Assembly: GCA_021464525.1 (NCBI GenBank)
Contig: JADRCO010000328.1
Span: forward strand, 1 to 37,692
Direction: 5' to 3'
Source of the DNA: Rhizophagus sp. LPA8_4_AMF
Taxonomy: Eukaryota > Glomeromycota > Glomeromycetes > Glomerales > Glomeraceae
Length of the DNA stretch: 37,692 nucleotides
Shown in pieces: positions 1 to 11,059 of this stretch (within the stretch, counting starts at the first letter, position 1; each line of letters opens with the position of its first letter). The notes below the pieces were generated by a model. That model did not search any database. It was not told where the DNA came from and saw nothing but the letters and a program-made list of their open reading frames with translations. The translations under genes were made by a program, and so were the position numbers.

Positions 1-2
1 AT

Positions 3-43
3 ATGACCAAGGTCATTTCAAAATTTTCATATGACCTGGTCAT
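3..43. repeat. two tandem short palindromes
   Basis: ATGACC-AA-GGTCAT at 3-16 is followed by ATGACC-T-GGTCAT at 31-43, so the same palindrome occurs twice, 28 bp apart. They lie just upstream of the decayed transposase. They could be binding sites, part of a transposon end, or chance in degenerate DNA. The window edge prevents looking further upstream. Confidence 0.4.
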
Positions 44-60
44 TGTCCATCACTGGCTAC

Positions 61-2715
61 TCAAGCATATGACGAACTAGTTAATATAATCTGTCATCCA
101 CAGTTCAGAAGAAAAGATGTTGTACCAAATTGCCGACGATTTAGAAAATATAGGCAGAGACTACCTTTAATCCTGATAAGATCTAAGAAAATTAACATTT
201 CTAATAAGAAATACCATCAACGTCTAAAAGCATCAGAGAAGCATATTATTTGTCCATTACAGACATCATTCGTTACATTTTGAATAATCCTTCATTATTT
301 AACAAAATGTACTTTGGACTAGGCCAAGAAGTCACAAAAAATAAAGAATTCTGGCACGGTAATATTTGGAAGGAATCGGCAAGATTTGGTCAAGTCGATA
401 TCAATCACTCAAGATGTATATTATCCTGGAGATTTCGTAATATACAGAGAATCTGGGATGAAAAGATTTGGTCATATGTTGGCAATTGTGCAATAAGATA
501 ACTGACTAAAGATTAAAATCCAGCATATTTTAATATACGAGGAGTTACCAAAAAATCTACAGAGTACCATTCAAAAACAAAGATCGCAAGAAGGCGAAGT
601 TTGGTTTATGGACTGAATAATGGATGATGCGGTTGTAATTATCGAACAACAAGAAATCATTAAGCATTTATCAATTTCTATTCTTTATGATAACACTATA
701 AATGACTCTAATTTGATTAAAATTAGAGAAATTCTCTACAAGCATAACGGACGTTGGAAGTTAAGGGATGTCATGTATTCATATCAACATCCTTCAGAAT
801 TCGCGCCATTAGAAGAACCAGAAACAATTCTTCCAATATACAAGTTATTTATCAATCTGTACTATGATGACTTTGTGACATTCTGAAATGTCTACCATTC
901 GTTAGGTGGCGTCTACATTCAAATAGGTAACATGCCGCTTGCTGAAAGACATTGTCTTAAGAACCATTTCATGCTAGGATTTGTTCCTTTCGGTGGTTCT
1001 TTCAATGAATTTATCAAATCATTCATCAGAGAAATGAAAATATTAGAAAATGGAAAGATAATGAACATCCAAGGAACTGAATGTGTCATAATTGCAAGCA
1101 TTGGTAATATTACTGCCAATTTGCCGCAAGGCAACGACATGGTCAGAGTAAAGCGACATGAAGCTAATAGAGGGTGCTGGACTTGCAATGCAATGAAAGA
1201 TTCATTAACTTCCAACATACTTGATTTACAGCTAATATCTCGTTATCATCATCAGTCGAATAAGCAATTCGAAGAAATATCCAAAGCATTGATGATTACA
1301 GAACGTAAAGCACTTGCAGCTGAATATGGACTACAATTAAGTCCGCCACTGCTCGATCAATTGAAAAGAGGGAGACACTTGCAATCTCCCCAGGATGTCT
1401 ACCATATTACGGCTGGGAAAGTGTTAAGGTTTCTCAAGATCACATTCAAAGCACTTTTGCTAGAAGGGAAAACGGAATTTATTGGGGTCTGGAAATCTTT
1501 TGAATACCCGAAGACGTGGCAAAAATTGCCAAATCTGATTTCTTATATAGACAGTTTCATGATGTCAGACTGTCTACAATTAACCATGATGCTTCCATTT
1601 ATCCTTAATAGGTTCTTGAAGAATGCTCACTTCAAAAATTCAGATCTTAATTTGTTTAAACATCAAACAGGAGTTACTCAAAGCGATTTTGCCATAAAAC
1701 TTTGGCTGAAATGTTGGATAGTAGTGGCAAAAATGACGGCAATTGTATTTAAAGATTCATTTATGGAAAATGAATATGGTGAATTGCGTGATTGCTTACA
1801 TAATGAACGAATGCTTTTATCACAGGTATTATTATTTTAAATTATAATAACTAATGTACAATGTAAATACAAAAAAATACACTCAAAATTAATTTAATGC
1901 AATATCGCGCAGCTAATCCTAATTATTTCACTCGTTTACAAATAGGCATTCAAGGATTTTGAGAATTTGCCAAATCTACATACCAACTTTCATCTACTAT
2001 TGCATGCAAGAAATTATGCAATATTATTAAACACAAGCGTTGGAATAAAGGAGATGGTGCATCGAATATTCAAGAGTATTATCCTTCGAACAAATCTAAA
2101 AAATGTAAGTTTGGACTTATTAAAAAATTACACCACATTGTTTGCAATACGGCATTTATTAGATGGTGGCATAGATCTGAGGTCAACTACGTCGAACAGT
2201 GGATTTATGAACCTACCAAAATATTTGCAATGCTTGATGAGTGACTGGTTCATTACAAAAGATATGGTTGATATTAAGGGCGATGTAAGTGAAGGTACAG
2301 TATGATATTATGATATAATATGAAAATTATTTATTATAATGAATAATTTATTTACTAATGGTACCTAAAGTTTACTCACCAGACGAACAAATTTCTAATA
2401 TATCGTTAAAGAAACACATTTTTTAACGAAATATTGATGCGTCGCTATTGTTGAATATTCAAGTAGAATTGAATTTAGCTTATAAAGATTTTGGGGACAA
2501 TTCTGCGATATTTGGAGACACACCATCATACTTCGAATATGCAAGTTACCTCTTCGAAAAAGAAAAATAAATTTATCCTATGCCGTTTACATATCAGGGA
2601 TGTTGTATCGATCAATATTGAAGATGGAAATAACTTTGCAATTATAAGAGCGATATTCTGTCATCAAAAGAACGACCTTTGGTTTGCATTTGTTATCATT
2701 AATTGTAGTGTTTCC
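61..2715 (+). pseudogene. decayed CACTA/Plavaka-like transposase
   Basis: Successive plus-strand pieces read as one protein of the tnp2/Plavaka-like transposase type abundant in Rhizophagus. This is family recognition by eye. Pieces: AYDELVN... (about 64-250), ILNNPSLFNKMYFG (250-430), a stretch ending QSTIQKQRSQEGEVWFMD (about 430-613), 620-884, 932-1825, 1946-2284, and a last piece with IEDGNNFAIIRAIFCHQKND (2560-2715). Landmarks include NVYHSLGGVYIQ, PQGNDM and GCWTC. A clean phase-0 intron at 1826-1945 joins LLSQ to AFKDFENLPNLH. GTAAGT at 2285 is probably a second donor, but its acceptor is unclear. Lesions: frameshifts near 250, 430 and 2560, stops within 490-510, and in-frame TGA at 614-616 and 884-886. 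The codons after the second TGA continue in the same frame. The 3' end stops at a palindromic repeat cluster. No intact copy is present. Confidence 0.75.
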
Positions 2716-2720
2716 ACCTG

Positions 2721-2846
2721 TTATCTGTTTATCCGGATAAATATCAGATATCCGTTATCTGACGGATATCTGGAGAATTTTTTTTAAACGGATCAGATAA
2801 ACAGATAAACGGATAATTTAATGGATTATCCAGATTTATCTGTTTA
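2721..2846. repeat. palindromic ATCTGTTTATCC repeat cluster
   Basis: TTATCTGTTTATCCG at 2721-2735 recurs in inverted form as GATAAACAGATAAACGGATAA ending near 2816 and again in direct form near 2836-2846. GATATCCGTTATCTGACGGATATC (about 2748-2770) is a further internal near-palindrome. The cluster begins exactly where the transposase reading frame stops matching its family, so it probably marks an insertion or a transposon terminal region. No clear target duplication was seen. Confidence 0.55.
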
Positions 2847-3180
2847 GTATAATACTAATAGTAGTATAATATACCATTACCAACAATAATAAAACAACAG
2901 CTGATTCTAAAAAAATTTTTAATTATTAGGGTGTAAATTGTTTATTTAATTTTATTATTGCATATTTATATAATATTTACATATAAATTATTTACAAAAT
3001 ATATTTTAAATTTTGAAATGTAAACATGTTGGAAATTAAATGTCAATCTGTTTCTCCGATCCTATCAAAAATCGGATCATCAAATGGTGAATCGGATGAC
3101 CGGATTGACCGAATTGATCAAATAATCTGGTCTATTTTTATTCTGGTCTATTTAAAAATTTTTTATAAAAAAACTTTTTT
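2847..3180. other. AT-rich spacer
   Basis: No gene is seen. The stretch 3047-3130 is richer in GC and repeats CGGAT/GATCC-like words. It includes a candidate left inverted repeat of the following hAT element (3074-3106). Confidence 0.5.
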
Positions 3181-4230
3181 CTTTCTCTGGAATTTGACTT
3201 AGACCGTTAGACGGCTTGGACGGCTTGGATTTCAAAAGTAAAGTGCAGATTTCTCTTTTGTTTGATGCTTGGGAACGTCTATAACGTTCCTTTTGCCTTT
3301 TTTCTTTAGGGACGCCTTCCCGGACCTGGATTTCAGTTTGGACTATGAAAGTTAAGTTATATTTATTTTTTATTTGTTTGGAACGTCATTAACGTTCCTT
3401 TTACTTTTTTTTCTTTAGAGAAGCCTTCCTGGACTTGGATTTTGGCTTAGCCATGAAAAGTAAGGTGGATTCTTTTGTTTTTTTTTGTCTTTGGAACCTC
3501 ATTAACGTCCTTTTCACCTTTTTTCTTTAGGAGACACCTTCCCGGACCTGTTAGTATTTAGAAGGTTAATAATGCTGATGTTCCATTCTAGGTGAACTTG
3601 TTCTCATCACTTGACCGTTACTAACCTTTTTCTTCCTTTTTTTAGAGAAACGGTTCTTTTTGTCCAAAAATTTTTTTTCTTTTGATTTTTTTTTGTCTCT
3701 TAAACATTAATAACAATTTTACTTTATTACAGGAATGAACTGATGTCTGATGCTTGGTGAACGAATGATTTGGACTTGTGTCTTTGAAAGGTTCAGTTTA
3801 ACATTATGGTTGGCGTTTTATTTTGGCTGATAAACTTTTTTGTTCCTTTATCCCTGTCTATTGTCTAATCCATTACTAACAATTTTTCCCCTTTTTTACA
3901 GGAATGGATTATTGTATAAATGATTTGCGAATTCAGTTTCCGGGAGGTTCTGTTTGACAAGGTTGGTGTTTCATTCCGGTTGATGAATTTTTTTTCCTTC
4001 AACCTTTTTCTTTTTTGATTCTTTCTTATTTTTTCTGTTTGTTTCTTCAGCCCACTATTGACACTTTTACTTTTTTTTATAGGAATGGACTGATAGATGA
4101 ATTATTCAGAAGTCAGATGAGAAGTTTGCAGTTCTACTCTATATTAAGTTGTTTCTTTTTGTTTTTTTCAATGCTGGGAATTTCCGTGTTTCTTTAACTA
4201 TTACTAATTATATTTTTTTTTTTATAGAAA
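3181..4230 (+). repeat. tandem array of intron/mini-exon-like units
   Basis: Two related groups of imperfect repeats occur. In the first, AACGT-CATTAACGTTCC plus a T/C-rich tract ends in TTTCTTTAG at 3309, 3418 and 3530. Each is followed by a short GC-richer stretch (core CCTTCC-GGAC-TGGATT) of 41, 41 and about 34 nt, then by GTTAAG, GTAAGG or GTTAAT. The period is about 110 bp. In the second, CTAAC-like branch points and pyrimidine tracts end in AG at 3644, 3732, 3902, 4082 and 4227, and three of these run into GGAATG(G/A)A. The period is about 145-180 bp. The 41-nt exon length would not keep a reading frame, so a spliced non-coding leader is more likely than a coding gene. The array lies directly upstream of the hAT ATG at 4529 and may be its 5' leader. 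No transcript evidence is available. Confidence 0.6.
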
Positions 4231-4528
4231 TAATTGGAATTGTTTGGAAATTTCATACAATAATTTACAAAGTTTATTAATTGTAAATACTCATCTAATA
4301 AGTTTTTTGTAATAAACAACTTAAACTTTAAAAAACTTCGCATGCTTCCAATTTACGAGATTATATTCTAAATAGATATAAAGATAAGAAAAATTCACAA
4401 GATCATCTGCAATTATAAACAATTTCCTTTTTAAATCTAGGAAGAACCCAAAAATGATAAGATAATCAATTTACGTGTGAAAAATAATTTTTTTCATCCT
4501 TTCTTTTTGAAATAAATTTCATTTTAAG

Positions 4529-6791
4529 ATGTCTGCTCAAACTGATACTGAAAGCATAGCTGATCATTCCAAACCAAAAAAAAAACAAGAGCAAAAACTT
4601 CTTTCATTTGGCAATATTTTAATGAAGAAGAGATTGAACAAAATGGAAATAAGATTACTGTTATTAAATGTCAAATAATGAATGACGATGGTCCATGTGG
4701 GGTTTCTTACCAAAATTCTGGAAATTCTACCGGAAATGCAATATATCACTTGTGCACATCTCATAATATTGATAAAAATGGTAAGATAACAGAACATCGA
4801 GAAACAAGTACTATTAAGGTTAGTTAATTTGATTTGAAATTTTATATATTTTAGTGTAATTTGGTGATTTTACATTCATATAAAAATTTAAAATACAAAT
4901 CTTATTGAATTTAATAAAAAGACCATACAGAAAAATGACAAAAACAATTGCGGCAATTTCTAGTTAATTGGATCATAAATGATCTACAGCCCATTCACGT
5001 TGTCAAAAGTGTAGATTTGAAAATACTTTTTAAAGAATTGGATCCTGGATTTATTATGCCTTGTCAAAAAACAATTAGAAATATGATTGATGATGCATTT
5101 GATTATACCTCACCACAACTAAAATCTTTAATGAAAAATGAAGCAACATCTGTATCCTTAACTTTGGACTTATGGACTTCTAAAAGTCGTCAAGGCTACC
5201 TTGGAATCACTTGTACTTTTATTGATTCTCAATGGAAATTAAAAGAATTAACACTTACTATTGAGTATATCTGCTATTCCCATACTGCAGAACACATTCT
5301 AGAAGCCATTGAATCAGTTCTTAAAGAATGGGAAATTAGAGATAAAGTTTATACCATTACTACTGATAATGGTAGTAATGTTAAAAAAGCAATCAATGAT
5401 ATGAGAGGAGTGAAGTGGTTAGGATGTGTTGCACACACGTTGCATTTAGTAGTTGGGAAGGGTATGATACCTGCTCAAGTTTTAATTATGAGAGCTAAGC
5501 GTTTAATTGATTTCTTCATGCGTCCCAAACAGAGTGAGCGGTTGGAAATGATACAAAAAAAAATTTCAGATATTGCAAAAAATAGTAGTAAAGAAATCAA
5601 TATAGATGGACTTGAAGAAGAAGATGAGGAAATTTATAATTTATTGAAAAATAATTCAGAATTTGTAAGTTAATTTTTAATTCATTTGAAAATATAAATA
5701 TTATAATCTTATTTATTTCAATTAATTTTTAGGATGCTGGACAGACTTCAGATTGTTTACATGTTATTGCAGATGTTACAACACGCTGGAACTCCTCATT
5801 TTTAGCTTGGCAATGACTTCTTAAGTTGAAGGATTATATTAATTTATTAATTAGTACACTTTCAACAAAAGTAGATCCAGATTCCAAAAAAGATTGCAAA
5901 AGATTAAAACAAATTATGTTACAAGAACAAGAATGGGACACAATTAAGGATCTAGTTTCAATTTTAAAGCCATTTGCTGAAGCTACCAATTATCTTGGTG
6001 GTAATAAATACTGTACATATACTATTATGGTTCCTACTCTTATTAAAATAATTAATCGACTTAAACCTTCAACAGCTGATGATGAAAAATATGTGTCAGA
6101 AATCAATTTTAAAAATCTTGAAAATATATTTGATGATCAAATTTCTATTGAGGATGATGAAGAAGAAAAGCCAAATCCAACAGCAAATAGAAGGCTTAAA
6201 ATAAATGATCCTGCAAATACTAAAGATCTGGTCAAAAAGATCAAATTAACCTTGTATGCTGCAATGAAACATTATTGGAAAAATCTTGTTGCACCAGAAG
6301 TTCTTCTTCCAAGCCTACTTGACCCTAGGATAAAGGATTTATCATTTGTTTCTGTTAAAGAGCGTTTTGATGCTGAAGAACTTTTAAATGATGAATATGA
6401 TCAAGAAAAATTAAAATCATTATCTTCAAGTACTTCAATTCAAGATGATGATGAATCTCAAGAATATGATTCAATTTTTGCAAGTTTTAAAACATCAGCT
6501 ACTAAAGAAGTTAATGAAATAACTGAATACCTTGCTCTTAAGAAAATCAATTTTGAAAGTGATCCCCTTGCATGGTGGCATGGACAGGAAGAAAACTTTC
6601 CAATATTAAGTAGAATTGCCAAAAAATATCTTGCAGTGTATGCATGTTCAACATCCAGTGAAAGGCTCTTCTCAGATGCTGGCAATTTACTCACAGCCAA
6701 GAGAAATCGTATGTCTCCAAAATTTTTTAAAAAAATTATGTTTCTTAAAAGAAATGGCAAACATGTAGATTCCATTCACAAACAACTTTAA
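4529..6791 (+). pseudogene. hAT family transposase, nearly intact
   Basis: Three exons encode a hAT cut-and-paste DNA transposase. Exon 1 (4529-4818) carries a BED-type zinc finger: W at 4609, Cys residues in KCQ and GPCG, and HLCTSH. Exon 2 (4931-5664) has the first catalytic Asp in LTLDLWTS, the second in TITTDNGSN, and the CVAHTLHL motif. Exon 3 (5733-6791) has TRWNSS and ends with the hAT dimerisation region (DPLAWWHG, STSSERLFSDAG, AKRNRMSP). The exon 2/3 intron (5665-5732) is clean, phase 0, GTAAGT-AG. Lesions: one base appears missing in the A-run 4576-4585, shifting frame before the zinc finger. The 4819-4930 intron does not rejoin in frame. The exon 2 frame has TGA at 4936-4938, and exon 3 has TGA at 5814-5816, where Arg (CGA) is expected. 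Few lesions suggest recent inactivation, or partly sequencing error at the homopolymer. Confidence 0.85.
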
Positions 6792-7217
6792 TTAAAAGTT
6801 TTTAAAGAATTATATGTAATCCAATTTATGACACATTTATTAATAAATAAAATTTTCAATCATTATAATTGTGAGAAATGCATTATGGTTTTTATTAAAA
6901 TTAAATTTATTTAAAAAAAAGTCCAAATGTTAAATAAAAATCACTATTTAAACAAGAAAATGGCAAAGATATAAAAAAAGAAAAAATAAGAGTAATGTAA
7001 AAACTGAATTAATTGAACAAAAAAACCAAACCAAAGTTTATGAAGTTTAAAAAAATTCTGTAAAAAGTGAAAACTTTATTAATAATTAAGTTAAGGAATA
7101 AGAAAAATGAAAAGAAATCATAAAAAAAGTAAAATCGGTCATCTGTGATCCACCTGATCCGTTTAAGTCACATGACCAATAGTACGGACATTGGGTCTGA
7201 ATCATGGTTAACTATGG
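6792..7217. other. AT-rich spacer downstream of hAT
   Basis: No gene is seen. AATAAA-like words at 6842-6850 could end hAT transcripts. A GC-richer stretch from 7135 includes the tentative right inverted repeat of the hAT element. Confidence 0.4.
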
Positions 7218-7266
7218 AAGGATCTAACCTATAGAGTTGAGACCTGAAATACAAGGTTAGATCCTT
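7218..7266. repeat. perfect 13-bp inverted repeat (hairpin)
   Basis: AAGGATCTAACCT at 7218-7230 is perfectly inverted as AGGTTAGATCCTT at 7254-7266 with a 23-bp loop. It may be a small MITE remnant or a transcript hairpin. There is no target duplication that I can identify. Confidence 0.6.
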
Positions 7267-7288
7267 TGTCGATCAGGAGGATTGGGTG

Positions 7289-7402
7289 TATTTGATAGGG
7301 GGGTTAAAATATCATCCGAACTGCGAATAGTTATTTGATAGGGAGTTAGAATATCACCAAACTGCAAAGCAGTTCGGATAATATTTTAACCCCATCAAAT
7401 AA
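7289..7402. repeat. direct-direct-inverted repeat element
   Basis: A motif of about 35 bp (TATTTGATAGGG...ACTGC) occurs directly at 7289-7324 and 7332-7365 and inverted at 7369-7402. The second and third copies are separated by only AAA and form a tight hairpin. The first and third act like terminal inverted repeats of a 114-bp MITE-like element. GGTTAAAATAT/ATATTTTAACC is the best conserved core between copies 1 and 3. No target duplication is obvious. Confidence 0.65.
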
Positions 7403-7472
7403 CTAATACATATCATACTTAAAAGTTGCACAAGATTTAAGTTATCATTACATAATTTAAAAAATCAAAAAT

Positions 7473-9145
7473 TCAAAAATCAAAAATCCAAAAAAAATAT
7501 TTTGCACTTTTGGCCCAAACGGTACACCGTACATTATTATAACAACGTCCTATACTATTTATTCCAGCTGCATCTCCTAAATCTGCTGCCTTTTGATATA
7601 ATTCGAATGCTTTCTTCTTATCAATACCAGTTCCAATTCCATTCTCATAACAAAATCCTAAATTAGTTATTGCATCTGTATTTCCTAAATTTGCAGCCTT
7701 TTGATATAATTCAAATGCTTTTTTTCTATCAACATTAATTTCAAATCCAAAAAAATTAAAATCTCCAAGTAGAACAATAGAGTTTGAATTACTTTGATCA
7801 TATAATAGCCAATCATAAATTTCTTGTAAAGTCACATTATGATTTTTGAGATAATCAAGAATTTCCTGTTTTTCTGCCTCATCTCCTGACTTATTAGGGA
7901 GATTAATTATCTCATCAACAATTTTACTAAAATTATTAATTTGACTACTACTATTTAATATATTTAACTTAGCAACTACTTTACTAATAGTTGGACGATT
8001 ATCTGGTTCTCCATTCCAACATTCTAAAAAATTGATTTTCATCTAATTAAAATAATGTCAATTTAATAGCATTTGAAAATAATATTTACCGGTATAAAGA
8101 TTAACATAATCAGTAGGTGTACCAGGAACAAGTGTTTCTCTGAGGCCTTGCGGAATTCGTACAATTAAACCATAAGGTGGTATTCCTTCAAAAGGTGACT
8201 GACCACTTGATATCTCCCACAAAAGTACGCCAATACTATAGATATCACTTTTTTTCATTTAAAGAGTATGGTTGTGTATTAAATTTTTTTGGATCAATAT
8301 ACGGAACTACACCTAATAAATCTGATCGTGTTTTATATGATTCGTCAATCCTTTTTGATAGTCCAAAATCGGCCAATTTGATGATATTCTGATGGACTAA
8401 TATGTTTTTAGAGTGCTATTTAATATTAAATATGTCAAATAAATAAATTAATAAATAAATTTGATACAATAAATTAGTAAATATAATGAATTACCAGATC
8501 ACGATGAACGATTCCTTCATCATGAAGGCATAATACAGCATGAGCTAACTGAAGTGCTAGACTAAATTTATCGCTCCAATTAAGATTATCAAAATGTTTC
8601 TTCAAATATTCATGAAGAGTACCATTATTGGCATACTCCATTACTATCCAATATTTTTTAAAATTATCATTTTGATTTTCTATTAAAAAAATAAATCATT
8701 TAGCATTAGTTCAAATTTTAAAAGTGATATTACACAAATATAATATTTAACATACGTGTTGTAACGCCAAAAAAACGAATAATATTCTCATGGAAATCCA
8801 CTTCACGCTGAAGTTTAAGCTAAAACATGAATATAATTTTAAATTAGAATTATAATAAAGACATATGAATTTCTTTTATGATGTTATTATTACCTCGTTA
8901 ATAATTTCTTTAATTGTAACATTATTTAAATTAAAAAAAGATTTTAACGCTATATAACTGTGAGAATTTTTCCATTTCGCACGGTAGACTGTTCCAAAGC
9001 TCCCGGAACCAATTTTTTCAATATTGTTAAAATGGTTGTATTCATAATATTTAATATGTTTTTTATCAATAGCTTCTTCAATCCAATTAATACACTCATT
9101 ATATGAATTTTCGGTAACTGTTATAGGTATAGTAAATCCGGACAT
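7473..9145 (-). pseudogene. kinase-Sel1 gene, copy A, truncated
   Basis: This is a broken paralogue of the intact gene at 26419-24136 with the same five exons: 9145-8894, 8819-8756, 8679-8495, 8415-8090 and 8023 to about 7530. Exons 1-3 have exactly the same lengths (252, 64, 185 nt). Kinase motifs are present: GSGSFGTVY, IALKSF, HRDL, DFGLSKR, LLWEISSG and CWNGEPDNRP. Exon 4 is 326 nt against 325 in the intact copy; the extra base is the C at 8256 (plus strand), which shifts the frame before KKSDIYS. Exon 5 keeps only about two and a half Sel1 repeats. After CY near 7535 it changes to unrelated sequence (GTACGGTGTACCGTTTGG on the minus strand, then a CAAAAAT-type low-complexity run at 7458-7500) and ends at 7473. 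The catalytic half is conserved, so loss looks recent. Confidence 0.85.
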
Positions 9146-9479
9146 TTTGATATATTTAAATTGCAGTAGTTTGAAACTGTGACAATATATTCGTGAAAAA
9201 AATAATTTTATTTATCGTATGACTTATGTCGCCTGTTGATCATTTAATTTAACACAACCGTTACACTGATTACATCAATTACGTCATTAGAATATTTCAA
9301 TTTTCATGATCGGCAAAAATTCACGTGCTTTATTATAACGAACAAGAATAGATTCTATTGGTTACGAGAGGCACAGAAACTTAACAAAGAACTTTGTCAT
9401 CAAGACAAAAGAACGAATCATAAGAAAGTTGAACAAAAACGTAGTCGTGAAACAAAAGTCTTAATCTGGTAACATTAAC

Positions 9480-10395
9480 TTAAGGAGTGCATGAAAAAGA
9501 TTAGCGGTAAAAATCGAAAAAATCGGATAAATAATTTACCGAAATTCTGGTTATCAAAGGAATTTCTGCCAACCAGAATCAAGAATCAGATTTTATTTAT
9601 GCAACGGTAAGAGAATCACGTGATTTATTAATATTGTTAAAAGATACTCTGACACGATGGAAAGAAAGATGTAGTCATTGAAGTTTAAAAAGCGTTAGGA
9701 TATTTAAAAAGTCTGAAGATTAAAAAAACTTAAATTTCAGACCGTTAAAGCTGAAATGAAATTATTGAAGGATTACAACAATGATTTCGCAGTCAAAGAA
9801 ATATCGTTTCATCAGATTGAATATAAATGGGACCCCATAAATATTTAGATGGTTCAATGGAAATACTTCGATCAAGGACATAAAAGAAACATAAGTGGCA
9901 AGAATATAAATTTTTGGAAAAAGAAGAGAATAAAACAGGTGCTTGAAAATCTTTTGAAACAAAACTATAGAGGATAATAAAGTAAGATTTAATGGAAAAT
10001 GGTACTCTTGGCGACTTTTACAAATTAAGAAAGAATAGAAGAAGCGATAACAAACTCCATAGAACAAGAAGGGCGAGAAAAAGGTTGGACAGTTCACACG
10101 AATCCAAAAGATGTTAAGAGATTTGAATTAAATACTAACCAAGCTTCGGATGGTTCCATAAACGTTTTGGATCAGCAATTACAAGATTGATATATCAAGT
10201 AAAGAATGGGAAGAAGCGGTTAATCGAGACGTTCTAATGGCAAAAGTTCGAGAATATGAATCTTTAAACGTGTCTTTTCGAAGTAGATTACAAAATGAGG
10301 ATGAAATAAGTAATAATCAAAACGATTCGAAGCGCGTTAACGAAGAGGATGATAGAGAATTAGAGAAGATCGTGAAAAATTCCAACGTATAATAA
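9480..10395 (+). pseudogene. decayed gene of unknown function, copy 1
   Basis: Plus-strand reading frames, broken by several stops and frameshifts, read coherently in pieces: EMKLLKDYNNDFAVKEI near 9755-9805, GWTVHTNPKD and RFELNTNQASDGSINVLDQQL near 10084-10188, and SKEWEEAVNRDVLMAKV with a charged tail to the stop at about 10392. The same pieces occur at 26590-27201 beside the intact kinase, so this is a duplicated block and not random sequence. The charged Glu/Lys/Asn-rich end suggests a coiled or disordered region. I do not recognise the family. It lies divergent to kinase copy A. Confidence 0.5.
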
Positions 10396-11059
10396 AAGAA
10401 AAATAAAAGTAGTATTAGTAGTTAGGTATATAGTTTTGTTCGTTTTATAGTATATTAGTATAGGGTGCATTAATTTTTTAAGTGTAATTACAAGTTATAA
10501 GAATTAAAAAATATATTAATAAATAAGGTGTTTAAAATCGACTGGATTTTTAATATTATATAATTTTATTAATTTAGTTTATAGTATAACATTTTTTTGC
10601 AAATTTTTATTCATTTATAATTAGACCGTTTCAGACTAAAGACTTAAACTAACTGATTTACTTTGAACTTAGAATATTGGCTAATAGTACGGTAATATAT
10701 ATATAAAATTTAATGTGTGAAATAAACGCATTATTGTATGTCCTGGAGACTGGCGTACCATAATAATCTAACTATATACTAAACTTATGAAAACTCTCAG
10801 ATAATTTATATCATGTTGTTAACCTTCTTTAGTATTTTTTTTTCGTTTGAAGAAGAATAATTTACCATTTAATTCATGAATAGATCACTTTCCATCTTTT
10901 TCTCTTTTGTAAAAAAAAAATTTTATCTCAAAAGTTAATATCGTTTATTCTTTTTTTTTGCAAAAGAAAATTCACACAGTAGCATTAATATTTTTAGTTA
11001 TGATGATTAATTTTAATTTTAAAAATCAAAATACAATTATTAAAAAAGAATGAGTAAAT
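10396..11059. other. AT-rich spacer, no gene seen
   Basis: Only A/T-rich sequence with several poly-T and poly-A runs (for example near 10838, 10911 and 10951). Alignment with the second duplicated block is lost here. The block resumes around 11060. Confidence 0.5.

Larger units (their letters stand above)
3074..7160 (+). mobile_element. candidate extent of hAT element
   Basis: The sequence at 3074-3106 (GGATCA ... CGGATGACCGGATT) resembles the reverse complement of 7132-7160 (GGATCA ... CAGATGACCGATT). That would give imperfect terminal inverted repeats of roughly 28-33 bp enclosing the splice-like array and the hAT transposase. Against it, I see no 8-bp target duplication, the match needs a gap, and the ends do not begin with a typical hAT terminus. 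The boundaries are therefore tentative. Confidence 0.25.

Noticed and set aside
919..1218. Minus-strand ORF of 99 residues
   Set aside because: It lies antisense to the well-supported transposase segment 932-1825 and has no recognisable features.
2927..2940. TAGGGTGTAAATTG as a hAT left terminus
   Set aside because: No matching inverted copy was found downstream of the transposase, and there is no target duplication.
4015..4197. 60-residue hydrophobic ORF
   Set aside because: Composition-driven reading of the T-rich splice-like array, crossing a probable AG acceptor.
9762..10097. Minus-strand ORF of 111 residues
   Set aside because: Phe/Leu/Tyr-rich antisense frame over the duplicated unknown gene. 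It is not preserved in the second copy at 26800-27100.
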